Origin: Pontitalea aquivivens
GTDB taxonomy: Bacteria > Pseudomonadota > Alphaproteobacteria > Rhodobacterales > Rhodobacteraceae
Length of the DNA stretch: 64,000 bases
Assembly (NCBI RefSeq): GCF_046507575.1
Contig: NZ_JBKFEY010000009.1
Span: forward strand, 1-64,000
Direction: 5' to 3'
Below, one piece after another: positions 50,062 to 58,394 of the stretch. The position numbers and the translations under genes are program-made. The notes beneath the pieces were generated by a model. The model did no database searches and was not told where the DNA came from. It worked only from the letters and a program-made list of their open reading frames with translations. The stretch's first letter is position 1, and each line of letters opens with the position of its first letter.

Positions 50062-51503
50062 TCGTACTGTTCCCGGTATTTGCGCACGATATAAAGCGCC
50101 AGAACATTCAGCCCCAGCGTCATCACGAACAGCGTCAGGCCAAGGGCAAAGGCCACCAGCGTTTCGGGGCTGGCGAATTCGGTATCGCCGGTCAGCTGGC
50201 TGACGATTTTGACGGTCACGGTCGTCATCGCCTCAAAGGGGTTCAGCGACAGTTTCGCCGCCGCCCCCGCGCCCATCACCACGATCATGGTTTCACCGAT
50301 GGCGCGGCTGGCGGCCAGCAGGATCGCCCCCACCACACCGGGCAGCGCGGCGGGCAGCACCACCAGCCGGATCGTTTCGGACGGCGTGGCCCCCATACCC
50401 AGCGACCCGTCGCGCAGGCTTTGCGGCACGGCATTGATGATGTCATCGGACAGCGAGGATACGAAGGGGATGATCATGATCCCCATCACGATGCCCGCCG
50501 TCATCACCGAGGATGACCCGCTGCCAAGCCCCAGCGGCTGGGCAAAGTAATCGCGCAGCATCGGCCCCACCGTGACCAGCGCGAACAGGCCATAGACGAT
50601 GGTGGGGATACCGGCCAGCATCTCGATCAGCGGCTTGGCCAGGGCGCGCATCCGCCGCCCGGCATATTCCGACAGATAGATCGCCGCCATAAGCCCCACC
50701 GGAATCGCCACCAGAAGCGCGATGAAGGACACATACAGCGTGCCCCACAGCAGCGGCCAGATCCCCAGATCCGACCCGCCGCGGAACTGCGGGTTCCAGG
50801 TCAGGCTGAAAAAGAAATCGCGCGCGGGGTAAAGCTGAAAGAAGTTCCAGGTTTCAAACACCAGCGACAGCACGATCCCCACCGTGGTCAGCACCGCCAC
50901 CAGCGACGACCCGATCAACAGTGCCAGGACAAAGGTTTCCGACACGTTGCGCGCGCGGAACCGTGCCGTGACCCGGCGCAGCGACAGCAACAGCCCCGCC
51001 AGCGCCACCCCGATCACCGCGACCGTCATCGCAAGGCGCGCGGTGGCGGACATCGCGCGGTAGCGTTCCGCCGCCGCCAGCACACCGGGGCGGATATCGG
51101 ATGCCAGCGCCACGCCCACCCCGGCCATCCGCGCGCGCAGATCGGCGGGGTCGGCATCCGGCCCGGGCGCGGCACCGCGCGCGACCAGCAGATCCAGCCC
51201 GGCCGCCAGACGGCGCACATCGGCCATCACCAGCTCCGCCGAGGCGGATTGCGCCACATCTTCGGCCGACAACAGGGATTTGACGTTGTTTTCAATGAAA
51301 ACCGGCTGCACCAGCAGCCAGACCGCCATCACCAGCAGCGCCGGCACGGCGGTGAACAGAAACACGGTCTGACCGTAATGGACGGGCAGCGAATGCAGGC
51401 GGCGGCGATCGCCACCGGCGCTTTGCATGGCGCGGGCACGGCCTGCGGCAAAGCCCATCCCGGCAAGGACAATCACGATAAGGGTCAGAAGGCCGTTGCC
51501 CAT
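50058..51503 (-). CDS. pstC: Phosphate ABC transporter permease PstC
   Basis: 481 residues, again the long form with an N-terminal extension of about 190 residues including extra helices. The permease core has LLVAIPVGLMAAIYLSEYAG, EMLAGIPTIVYGLFALVTVG, DDIINAVPQSLRDGSLGMGA and PAALPGVVGAILLAASRAIG. It forms the channel with PstA. It lies 59 bases after pstS and overlaps pstA by four bases. Confidence 0.94.
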   Translation of the reverse strand: MGNGLLTLIVIVLAGMGFAAGRARAMQSAGGDRRRLHSLPVHYGQTVFLFTAVPALLVMAVWLLVQPVFIENNVKSLLSAEDVAQSASAELVMADVRRLAAGLDLLVARGAAPGPDADPADLRARMAGVGVALASDIRPGVLAAAERYRAMSATARLAMTVAVIGVALAGLLLSLRRVTARFRARNVSETFVLALLIGSSLVAVLTTVGIVLSLVFETWNFFQLYPARDFFFSLTWNPQFRGGSDLGIWPLLWGTLYVSFIALLVAIPVGLMAAIYLSEYAGRRMRALAKPLIEMLAGIPTIVYGLFALVTVGPMLRDYFAQPLGLGSGSSSVMTAGIVMGIMIIPFVSSLSDDIINAVPQSLRDGSLGMGATPSETIRLVVLPAALPGVVGAILLAASRAIGETMIVVMGAGAAAKLSLNPFEAMTTVTVKIVSQLTGDTEFASPETLVAFALGLTLFVMTLGLNVLALYIVRKYREQYE

Positions 51504-51562
51504 GGGTCATTCCACCAAAAACGGGAATGGGCGGCGCCCGAAGGCGCCACCCGGGGGACAGA

Positions 51563-52603
51563 TCAGTTCAGCGGGCCCATGACCACTTCGTCGGCCACGG
51601 CCTGCTGGGTCGCGGCCAGTTCCGGGTCGGACACCAGGCCATAGGCGGCCAGCGGGCCATCGGGGCCGGCCATGTCATCGGACACGAAGAATTCGACGTA
51701 TTCCTTCAGCCCCGGGATCACGCCCAGATGCGCCTTCTTGACGTAGAAATACAGCGGACGCGACACCGGATAGTCACCCGCCGCGATCGATTCGACGGTG
51801 GGGACCACGCCGTCCATCGTCGCCACACGCAGCTTGTCGGTGTTGTTCTGATAGAACGACAGACCGAACACGCCGATGCCGTTCTTGTTGGCATCCACGC
51901 GGGCCAGGGTTTCGGTGTAATCGCCGTCGATGTCGATCGACGCGCCATCGGTGCGCAGCGCCATGCACTTCTTTTCGGCGGCTTTTTCATCGCCACCGGC
52001 GGCGGCGGCGAACGCCTCCAGCGCGCCGGTCGCCTTGCAGCCCGCCAGGATGACCTTTTCGTCGAACACTTCGCGGGTGCCGTGCTTGGTGCCCGGGATG
52101 AAGGCCAGGATGTCCTGCGCGGGCATCGCGGCGTTCACATCGGCCCAGGTCTTGTTCGGGTTGGCGACGACGGCGCCGTCTTTGACGACCTCGGCGGCCA
52201 GGGCGTTGAACCAGTCGGCGGGGGTAAAGGCGAATTCCGCGCCGTTGATGTCGCTGGCAAAGACGATCCCGTCATAGCCGAAGCGGACCTCCATGATTTC
52301 GGTCACGCCGTTCCGGGCGCACAGGTCGATGTCCGACTGCTTGATGCGCGAGGACGAATTGGCGATGTCGATGGTGTTTTCGCCCACGCCTTCGCACAGC
52401 TTCTTGCGGCCCGCACCCGAACCGCCCGATTCGACAACCGGGGTCGGGAAATCGAAGTTTTCGCCAAAGGCCTCGGCGACGATGGTGGCATAGGGCAGCA
52501 CGGTTGACGAACCGGCGGTCTGCACGTTGTCGCGCGCAGCAGCGGCCCCGGCGGACACGGCCAGCATCGCCAGCGCGGAAACGGAAAGCTTCATCGGGTT
52601 CAT
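51563..52603 (-). CDS. pstS: Phosphate-binding periplasmic protein PstS
   Basis: 346 residues, ATG with AGGAG eight bases upstream, signal peptide of about 22 residues (LSVSALAMLAVSAGAAAA). Phosphate-binding loops are visible as TAGSSTVLPYATIVAEAF and VESGGSGAGRKKLCEG, with FIPGTKHGTREVFDEKV. It captures phosphate for PstCA. First gene of the operon, with a near-perfect Pho box about 85 bases before the start. Confidence 0.96.
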   Translation of the reverse strand: MNPMKLSVSALAMLAVSAGAAAARDNVQTAGSSTVLPYATIVAEAFGENFDFPTPVVESGGSGAGRKKLCEGVGENTIDIANSSSRIKQSDIDLCARNGVTEIMEVRFGYDGIVFASDINGAEFAFTPADWFNALAAEVVKDGAVVANPNKTWADVNAAMPAQDILAFIPGTKHGTREVFDEKVILAGCKATGALEAFAAAAGGDEKAAEKKCMALRTDGASIDIDGDYTETLARVDANKNGIGVFGLSFYQNNTDKLRVATMDGVVPTVESIAAGDYPVSRPLYFYVKKAHLGVIPGLKEYVEFFVSDDMAGPDGPLAAYGLVSDPELAATQQAVADEVVMGPLN

Positions 52604-52687
52604 GGATCACTCCTGACAATCGGGATGGGTCACGATCGACCTCAGGCGACCTGTTACGTCTGTTGCGTGACACTTCTGCTTCATCCA

Positions 52688-52705
52688 TGTGACAGGCGTG
52701 TGACA
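52688..52705 (-). promoter_or_regulatory. Pho box upstream of pstS
   Basis: On the minus strand two identical heptamers TGTCACA are separated by CGCC, the 7-4-7 direct-repeat layout (11-base period) of PhoB sites. It lies 85 bases before the pstS start, a good distance for a PhoB-activated promoter. Confidence 0.88.
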
Positions 52706-52860
52706 ATTTGCGCCCCCGGTGGAATTGATGCGGGGCGCGCGCGCGGGGCCCGGGGCGAAACCGGCACGGCGCGCAGCGCGTATCGGGACGGTGGGGGCTG
52801 GCTGGTCACGGCCAAGCCTGTCATACCGAAGCCACCGATTGGACCTGCGAAACCCACTGG

Positions 52861-54603
52861 ATGCGCCGCATGAAGATCCTGTTCGACGAAGGCCCGCTGG
52901 GCGGCGGCACGCTGTTTGACGCGCCGGTGCGGCTGATCCGGGCCGATGGGCCCGACCAGGTGCCCGAGGCCCTGGACCAGATTGCCCGCGCCCAGGCCGA
53001 AGGCCACTGGCTGGCGGGCTGTTTCAGCTATGAACTGGGCTATTGCCTGACAGAACGGCTGGCGCCGCTGCTGCCGCGGGAACGGCGGGTGCCACTGATC
53101 CTGATGGGGGTGTTTGGCGGTTGCCGCGCCCCGGCGCCGGATGCGCCGGCGCCCGTCTTTCTGTCACCGCCCTGCCCGGCCTGGGACAGCGCGCGCTATG
53201 GCGTGGCCTTCGACCGGGTGCGCGATTACATCGCCGCGGGCGATTGTTATCAGATCAACCTGACCTTTCCGCAGACCCTGCGCGCCACGGGCACGCCGGA
53301 TGCGCTTTATGCCGCGCTGCGCCGGGTGCAACCCGTGCGCCACGGCGCGCTGGTCGATCTGGGCGGGCCGGTGATTCTGTCCCGATCGCCGGAATTGTTC
53401 TTTGCCGTCGATGCGGACGGCATGATCGAAACCCGCCCGATGAAGGGCACCGTGGCGCGCGGCGCAACGCCCGGGGCGGACAGGGCCGCGCGCGACTGGC
53501 TGGGCGCGTCGGAAAAGAACCGGGCGGAAAACCTGATGATCGTGGATCTTTTGCGCAACGACCTGTCGCGGATCAGCCGCGTCGGCTCGGTCCGGGTGCC
53601 GCGGCTGTTTGAGGTGGAAAGCTATGCCACCGTGCATCAGATGACCTCGACCGTGCGCGCGCAGCTGTTGCCCGGCACCAACCTGCCCGCGATCCTGCAC
53701 GCGCTGTTTCCCTGCGGGTCGGTCACCGGCGCGCCCAAGATCCGCGCGATGGAAATCATCCGCGAACTGGAACCCGCGCCCCGCGATGCCTATTGCGGGG
53801 CGATCGGCTGGGTGGCGCCCGATGGGCGGATGTCGTTCAACGTGGCGATCCGCACGCTGACCCTGCATGACGATGGCGAGGCGGTGCTGAACGTCGGTGG
53901 CGGCGTGGTGCATGACAGCACCGGCGATGCCGAATATGCCGAGGCGCTGTTGAAGGCCGGTTTTGCCCGCCTGCCCGGCTCCGACCTATTTGGGCCAGAC
54001 CTTCAGGTGATCGAGACGCTGGGCAGCGATGGGCAGGGGGGCTTTGTCCGGCTGAATCTGCATCTGGACCGGCTGCGGGCAAGCTGTGCGCGGCTGGGCC
54101 TGCCGCTGGACATGGGCGCGGTGCGCGCGGCGCTGGCCGATGTGCCCCGCGATGGGCCGCGCCGGGTACGGCTGGCGGTGGATGCGGGCGGCCGGGTCGC
54201 GCTGACCCATGCCCCCTGCCCGCCCGTCAGCGCGCCCTGGCGGCTGCGGATCGCGGCGGAACGGCTGGACAGCGCCGATCCATGGCTGGGGGTGAAGACC
54301 ACGCATCGCGCGATCTATGACCGCGCCCGCGCCGCCCTGCCCGAAGGGGTGGATGAGCTTTTATTCCTGAACGAACGCGATGAGGTGTGTGAGGGCACGA
54401 TCACCAATGTCTTCGCGCGGCTGGACGGGCAGCTTTGCACCCCGCCGCTGGCCTGCGGCGTGTTGCCCGGCGTGCTGCGCCGCGATCTGATCGACCGGGG
54501 CGAGGCGGTGGAACGCATCCTGACCCCCACCGACCTGACCCGGGCCAAGGCGCTGTTCGTGGGCAATTCGCTGCGCGGGCTGATCCCGGCGGTGATGGCC
54601 TGA
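52861..54603 (+). CDS. pabB: Fused aminodeoxychorismate synthase component I and aminodeoxychorismate lyase (PabB-PabC)
   Basis: 580 residues from the ATG at 52861 (52870 is an alternative). Residues about 1-370 are a chorismate-binding enzyme: SPELFFAVDADGMIETRPMK with the PMKGT catalytic-Lys motif, SEKNRAENLMIVDLLRNDLS and FPCGSVTGAPKIRAMEIIRE. Residues about 380-580 are a PLP class IV lyase (VIETLGSDGQGGF, the Lys in VKTTHRAIYDRAR, ERDEVCEGTITNVFARL). Together they convert chorismate to 4-aminobenzoate for folate, with a separate PabA glutaminase. Divergent from pstS, convergent with the GntR gene. Confidence 0.93.
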   Translation: MRRMKILFDEGPLGGGTLFDAPVRLIRADGPDQVPEALDQIARAQAEGHWLAGCFSYELGYCLTERLAPLLPRERRVPLILMGVFGGCRAPAPDAPAPVFLSPPCPAWDSARYGVAFDRVRDYIAAGDCYQINLTFPQTLRATGTPDALYAALRRVQPVRHGALVDLGGPVILSRSPELFFAVDADGMIETRPMKGTVARGATPGADRAARDWLGASEKNRAENLMIVDLLRNDLSRISRVGSVRVPRLFEVESYATVHQMTSTVRAQLLPGTNLPAILHALFPCGSVTGAPKIRAMEIIRELEPAPRDAYCGAIGWVAPDGRMSFNVAIRTLTLHDDGEAVLNVGGGVVHDSTGDAEYAEALLKAGFARLPGSDLFGPDLQVIETLGSDGQGGFVRLNLHLDRLRASCARLGLPLDMGAVRAALADVPRDGPRRVRLAVDAGGRVALTHAPCPPVSAPWRLRIAAERLDSADPWLGVKTTHRAIYDRARAALPEGVDELLFLNERDEVCEGTITNVFARLDGQLCTPPLACGVLPGVLRRDLIDRGEAVERILTPTDLTRAKALFVGNSLRGLIPAVMA

Positions 54604-54620
54604 AAGACGGGTCTGATCGG

Positions 54621-55268
54621 TTACAGCAGCGACAGGGTGCTTTCGCGGGCGGATCGCACATGCGCGCGCATCGCCGCCTCGGCCCCGTCGGGGTCACGGG
54701 CGCGCAGCCGGTCAAAGATGGCGCGGTGTTCGGCCAGCGCCTCTTCGGCGCGGCCCGGCCGGGTGGACGATTTCAGCCGGTGGATGCGCAGCTGATAATA
54801 GACCTCGCTTAGCAGCAGCCGTTCGATATTGACACAACCCGAGGCGCGGGCGATGGCGAAATGGAAATCCTCATCGGTGGATTTCTGGCGATAGGAATGG
54901 CTGTCGCGGATGCTTTGGCCGTGGCGGCCCAGCATGTCCTCGACCTCGGCCAGCCAGTTATCCGAGGCATTTTCCGCCGCCAGCCGCGCCGCCATGCCTT
55001 CCATCGCTTCACGCAGATAGAACAGTTGGCGCAGTTCATCGGCGCCGAATTCGATCACCCGTACGCCCACGCGCGGCACGCGCTGCACCAGCTTGCCTTC
55101 CAGGCGCTGCAAGGCCTCGCGGATCGGGCCGCGGCTGATGCCCAGTTCCCGCGCCAGATTCGATTCCGACAGCTTTTCACCCGGCTCGAATTCACCCGAT
55201 GTGATCGCCTCGACCACGCGGTCGAACACCTCGGAGGCCAGCGAATTCAATCTGATCGGCTCTACCAT
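54621..55268 (-). CDS. GntR-family regulator, FadR/FCD subgroup
   Basis: 215 residues from the ATG at 55268 (GAGGTG nine bases upstream; a TTG two codons earlier is possible). Winged helix: SGEFEPGEKLSESNLARELG and ISRGPIREALQRLEGKL. FCD effector domain: FYLREAMEGMAARLAAENAS and DFHFAIARASGCVNIERLL with metal-binding Asp/His positions. It diverges from the seven-gene catabolic operon across a 175-base region with inverted repeats, and so is its likely repressor. Small carboxylic acids are the usual effectors of this group. Confidence 0.92.
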   Translation of the reverse strand: MVEPIRLNSLASEVFDRVVEAITSGEFEPGEKLSESNLARELGISRGPIREALQRLEGKLVQRVPRVGVRVIEFGADELRQLFYLREAMEGMAARLAAENASDNWLAEVEDMLGRHGQSIRDSHSYRQKSTDEDFHFAIARASGCVNIERLLLSEVYYQLRIHRLKSSTRPGRAEEALAEHRAIFDRLRARDPDGAEAAMRAHVRSARESTLSLL

Positions 55269-55333
55269 ACGCAAAACACCTCAATTCATTGCCCTAGCGA
55301 TAGCGCATGGCAGGCGGCGGCGCAACAATCGCC

Positions 55334-55380
55334 AACTGTCATCAATTGACCAAGTTGATCGCAAACTGTTGACAGAGAAC
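55334..55380. promoter_or_regulatory. Candidate GntR operator region before the C-C lyase gene
   Basis: Within an AT-rich segment stand ATCAA-N9-TTGAT (55341-55359, perfect 5-bp inverted repeat) and two direct AACTGT copies 30 bases apart (55334 and 55364), the second within CTGTTGACAG. These are of the size expected for FCD-GntR sites and lie 65-110 bases before the lyase start. Confidence 0.5.
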
Positions 55381-55443
55381 AGATGCCCGTCCATCCTCTG
55401 GCAAACCGGCCGGCCCCGGGCCCGGCGCATCAGTGGAAAGACC

Positions 55444-56313
55444 ATGCGGAATACCGAAAAGCTTCGCCACCTTGCCGCGGCGCGCACTGCGCTGACCGTG
55501 CCTGGGGCGCCCAATGCGCTGTTTGCGCGCGTGATTGAAGACCTGGGCTTTCAGGCCGTCTATGCCACCGGCGCAGGCATTGCCAACATGTCGCTGGGCG
55601 CGCCCGATGTGGGGCTGACCACACTGACCGAGGTCGCCCAGACCGTCGCGATGATGGCCGATGCGGTGGACATTCCGATCATCGTCGATGCCGACACCGG
55701 CTTTGGCAATGCGGTGAACATGGTCCGCACCGTGCGCGTGCTGGAACGCGCCGGCGCGGCGGGGATTCAGGTCGAGGATCAGGTATTCCCCAAGAAATGC
55801 GGCCATTTCAACGGCAAGGGCGTGATCCCCTGCGCCGAGATGGTGCAAAAGATCAAGGCCGCAGCCGATGCCCGGCAGGACCAGAACCTGCAGATCATCG
55901 CGCGCACCGATGCCCGCGCGATCGAGGGGCTGGATGGCGCGCTGGAACGCGCCAGCGCCTATATCGCGGCGGGCGCCGACATCACCTTTGTCGAGGCGCC
56001 GCAAAGTTTTGACGAACTGGCGCGGATCGGGCGGGAACTGCCCGCGCCGCAGGTGGCCAATATCGTCTTTGGTGGCAAGACCCCCGATCCGGGACGCGCG
56101 GTGCTGGCCGAAAACGGCTTTTCGCTGGTGCTTTATGCCAATGCCGCGCTGCAGGCGGCGCTGCAGGCTTCGCGTGAGGTGCTGGAGGCGCTGCAGCAGG
56201 ATGGCAACCTGGACCGGGTGGCGGACCGGCTGGCCTCATTCGAGGCGCGTCAGGCGGCGGTGGCAAAAGACCGCTGGGACGCGCTGGAAGCAAAATACGG
56301 ACACGAAGGATAA
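55444..56313 (+). CDS. Isocitrate lyase/PEP mutase-family C-C lyase (methylisocitrate or dimethylmalate lyase-like)
   Basis: 289 residues from the ATG at 55444 (GGAAAG upstream). Conserved: PGAPNALFARVIEDLGFQAV, IIVDADTGFGNAVNMVRTVR with the Mg-binding Asp pair, QVEDQVFPKKCGHFNGKGVI with the catalytic Cys of the K-K-C-G-H motif, and IIARTDARAIEGLDGALERA. The KKCGH motif means a lyase, not a phosphomutase: methylisocitrate lyase, 2,3-dimethylmalate lyase or relatives that split a 2-hydroxyacid to pyruvate or glyoxylate plus a second acid. No prpC is nearby, so a methylcitrate-cycle role is unlikely. First gene of the unknown operon. Confidence 0.88.
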   Translation: MRNTEKLRHLAAARTALTVPGAPNALFARVIEDLGFQAVYATGAGIANMSLGAPDVGLTTLTEVAQTVAMMADAVDIPIIVDADTGFGNAVNMVRTVRVLERAGAAGIQVEDQVFPKKCGHFNGKGVIPCAEMVQKIKAAADARQDQNLQIIARTDARAIEGLDGALERASAYIAAGADITFVEAPQSFDELARIGRELPAPQVANIVFGGKTPDPGRAVLAENGFSLVLYANAALQAALQASREVLEALQQDGNLDRVADRLASFEARQAAVAKDRWDALEAKYGHEG

Positions 56314-56323
56314 GGGGGCCGAC

Positions 56324-57004
56324 ATGGCACGCATCTGGGACGGGATCATCAGCGAGGACGAACAGCGCGCCTATGCGGCGGCGGGGTTCGGCAAGCCGAC
56401 GGGTCTGGGCAAGCGCCCGGCGCTGCTGATCATCGACGTGCAATACCGCACGGTCGGCACCACGCCGCAACCCTTCTGGGAATCTATCAAGGAATTCCCC
56501 ACGTCCTGCGGGCAGGTGGGCTGGGACGCGGTGGCCAATATCAAGCGTCTGGTCACGATGTTCCGCGCCAGGGGCTGGCCGATCATGTACCCCCATGTCG
56601 CGCCCAAGGAAAAATTCGACCAGGGCCGTCTGGCCGACAAGGTGCCCGCGCTGATGGGCGTGGCGGCCAAGGGCTATGAATTCGTGCCCGACATCGCACC
56701 CGCGCCGGGCGACATCCTGTTGCCCAAGAAACATCCCAGCGCGTTTTTCGGCACGCCGCTGGTCAGCTATCTGATCGACGCGGGCGCGGATTCGCTGGTG
56801 GTGACGGGCTGCACGACCTCGGGCTGCGTGCGCGGGTCGGTGGTGGACGGCTTTGCCTGCAACTTCCGCGTGACCGTGCCGGAAGATGCGGTCTACGACC
56901 GTTCGGCAACCTCACATGCGGTGAACCTGTTCGACATGGCGTCCAAATATGCCGATGTCATGAGCACCGATGACACCCTGCGCGCGCTGGAAGCGATCGC
57001 CTGA
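56324..57004 (+). CDS. Isochorismatase-family cysteine amidohydrolase
   Basis: 226 residues from the ATG at 56324, ten bases after the lyase stop. Cysteine-hydrolase triad: Asp in PALLIIDVQYRTV, Lys in VAPKEKFDQ or LLPKKHPSAFFGT and the nucleophile in VTGCTTSGCVRGSVVDG. Relatives include N-carbamoylsarcosine amidase, maleamate amidase (NicF) and nicotinamidase. It would hydrolyse a carbamoyl or half-amide intermediate. Operon partners (cyclic amidohydrolase, asparaginase-like protein) support a role in nitrogen release. Confidence 0.88.
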   Translation: MARIWDGIISEDEQRAYAAAGFGKPTGLGKRPALLIIDVQYRTVGTTPQPFWESIKEFPTSCGQVGWDAVANIKRLVTMFRARGWPIMYPHVAPKEKFDQGRLADKVPALMGVAAKGYEFVPDIAPAPGDILLPKKHPSAFFGTPLVSYLIDAGADSLVVTGCTTSGCVRGSVVDGFACNFRVTVPEDAVYDRSATSHAVNLFDMASKYADVMSTDDTLRALEAIA

Positions 57005-57020
57005 ACCCCGGGAAATGGAC

Positions 57021-58394
57021 ATGAGTGACGAAATCGACCTTCTGGTGATCGGCGCGGGCGCCTGCGGGCTGTGCGCGGCCATCGCCGGCGCGGATGCGGG
57101 GCTAAGCGTTGCAATCGTGGAAAAGACCGACCGGCCCGGCGGCAATTCGGCGCTGTCAACCGGATCGGTGCCCGCCGCGGGCAGCCGGTTCCAGCGCGAG
57201 GCCGGGATCAAGGATGACCCGGAAACCTATTTCCGCGACCTGATGGGCATTGCCGGGGAAACCGACGACCCCGGGCTGGTGCGGCGGATGACGCAGGTTT
57301 CGGCACAAACCGTGGAATGGCTGGTCGATGTGGCCGAGGCCAGGATCCAGCTGATCACCGCCTACAAGCACATCGGCCATTCGGTACAACGCCTGCACGC
57401 CCCGGAGTCGCGCCGCGGCATCGACCTGGTGAACGATCTGGTCCGCGCGGTGGAAAAGCGTGACATTCCGCTGGCCGTGGGCAATGCCGTGCGCCGCCTG
57501 ATCATTCAGGATGGCGCGGTCAGGGGCGCGATCGTCGATACCGGCGACGGGCAGGAAACCGAGATTCGCGCCCGCGCGACGCTGCTGGCGCTGAACGGCT
57601 TTGGCGCGAACAAGGCGCTGGTGGAACGCTTCTGCCCGGAAATCGCGGGCGCGCAATATTTCGGCGCGCAGGGATCCGACGGCGAGGCCGTGATCTGGGG
57701 CGAGGAACTGGGCGCACGGCTGGACAACATGCAGGCCTATCAGGGCTATGCCGCGGTGGCCGATCCACATGGGTCCATCCTGTCCTGGACGACGGTGGAA
57801 AAGGGCGGCGTGCTGCTGGGCAAGGATGGCAAGCGGTTCGGCGATGAATCGCTGGGTTATTCCGGTTTCGCCAAATTCGTGCTGTCGCAGGGCAGCCACG
57901 CCTGGGCGATCTTTGACCAGCGCATCTTTGACATTGCGATGCAGGAAGAGGAATTTGCCGAGCTTTGGGACCATGGCGGCCTGAGGAAGGGCGACACCGT
58001 GGCCGAGGTGGCCCAGGCCCAGGGCCTGGATGGTGCCGCGGCCGAGGCGGCGGTGGCCGAATACAACGCCGCCGCTACGGCGGGCCGCGCGGATGCCTTT
58101 GGCCGGGTGGCCTATGGTCTGGCCCCCCTGCAGGCGCCGTTCTATTCCTGCCGCGTGGTGCCGGCGCTGTTCCACACGCAGGGCGGCCTGCATGTGGATG
58201 CCGATGGCCGCGTGATGCGGACGGACGGCAGCGCGATCCCCGGCCTTTACGCGGGCGGCGGGGCGGCGGCGGGGATCAGCGGGCGCGCGGGCGCGCTTGG
58301 CTATGCCTCGGGCAATGGTCTGCTGACGGCAACCGCGCTTGGCCGTCTGGCCGCGCTGGCGGCGGCGCGCGACCTGGGGGTGACCCGCGCATGA
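57021..58394 (+). CDS. FAD-dependent oxidoreductase, fumarate-reductase/tricarballylate-dehydrogenase-like
   Basis: 457 residues from the ATG at 57021 (an in-frame ATG at 57015 is possible). FAD-binding N-terminus DLLVIGAGACGLCAAIAGAD and EKTDRPGGNSALSTGSVP, plus the C-terminal RADAFGRVAYGL-to-GLYAGGGAAAGISGRAG flavin-binding segment. Family members oxidise or reduce a C-C bond next to a carboxylate (fumarate, urocanate, 3-ketosteroids, tricarballylate). In this operon it likely dehydrogenates or reduces an acid between ring opening and C-C cleavage. It overlaps the PrpD-like gene by four bases. Confidence 0.85.
   Translation: MSDEIDLLVIGAGACGLCAAIAGADAGLSVAIVEKTDRPGGNSALSTGSVPAAGSRFQREAGIKDDPETYFRDLMGIAGETDDPGLVRRMTQVSAQTVEWLVDVAEARIQLITAYKHIGHSVQRLHAPESRRGIDLVNDLVRAVEKRDIPLAVGNAVRRLIIQDGAVRGAIVDTGDGQETEIRARATLLALNGFGANKALVERFCPEIAGAQYFGAQGSDGEAVIWGEELGARLDNMQAYQGYAAVADPHGSILSWTTVEKGGVLLGKDGKRFGDESLGYSGFAKFVLSQGSHAWAIFDQRIFDIAMQEEEFAELWDHGGLRKGDTVAEVAQAQGLDGAAAEAAVAEYNAAATAGRADAFGRVAYGLAPLQAPFYSCRVVPALFHTQGGLHVDADGRVMRTDGSAIPGLYAGGGAAAGISGRAGALGYASGNGLLTATALGRLAALAAARDLGVTRA

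Noticed and set aside
55444..56313. Methylcitrate-cycle methylisocitrate lyase (PrpB) with PrpD as partner
   Set aside because: No prpC, acnD or propionyl-CoA genes are present, PrpD-like is not adjacent, and amide hydrolases dominate the operon, so a standard methylcitrate cycle is not supported.
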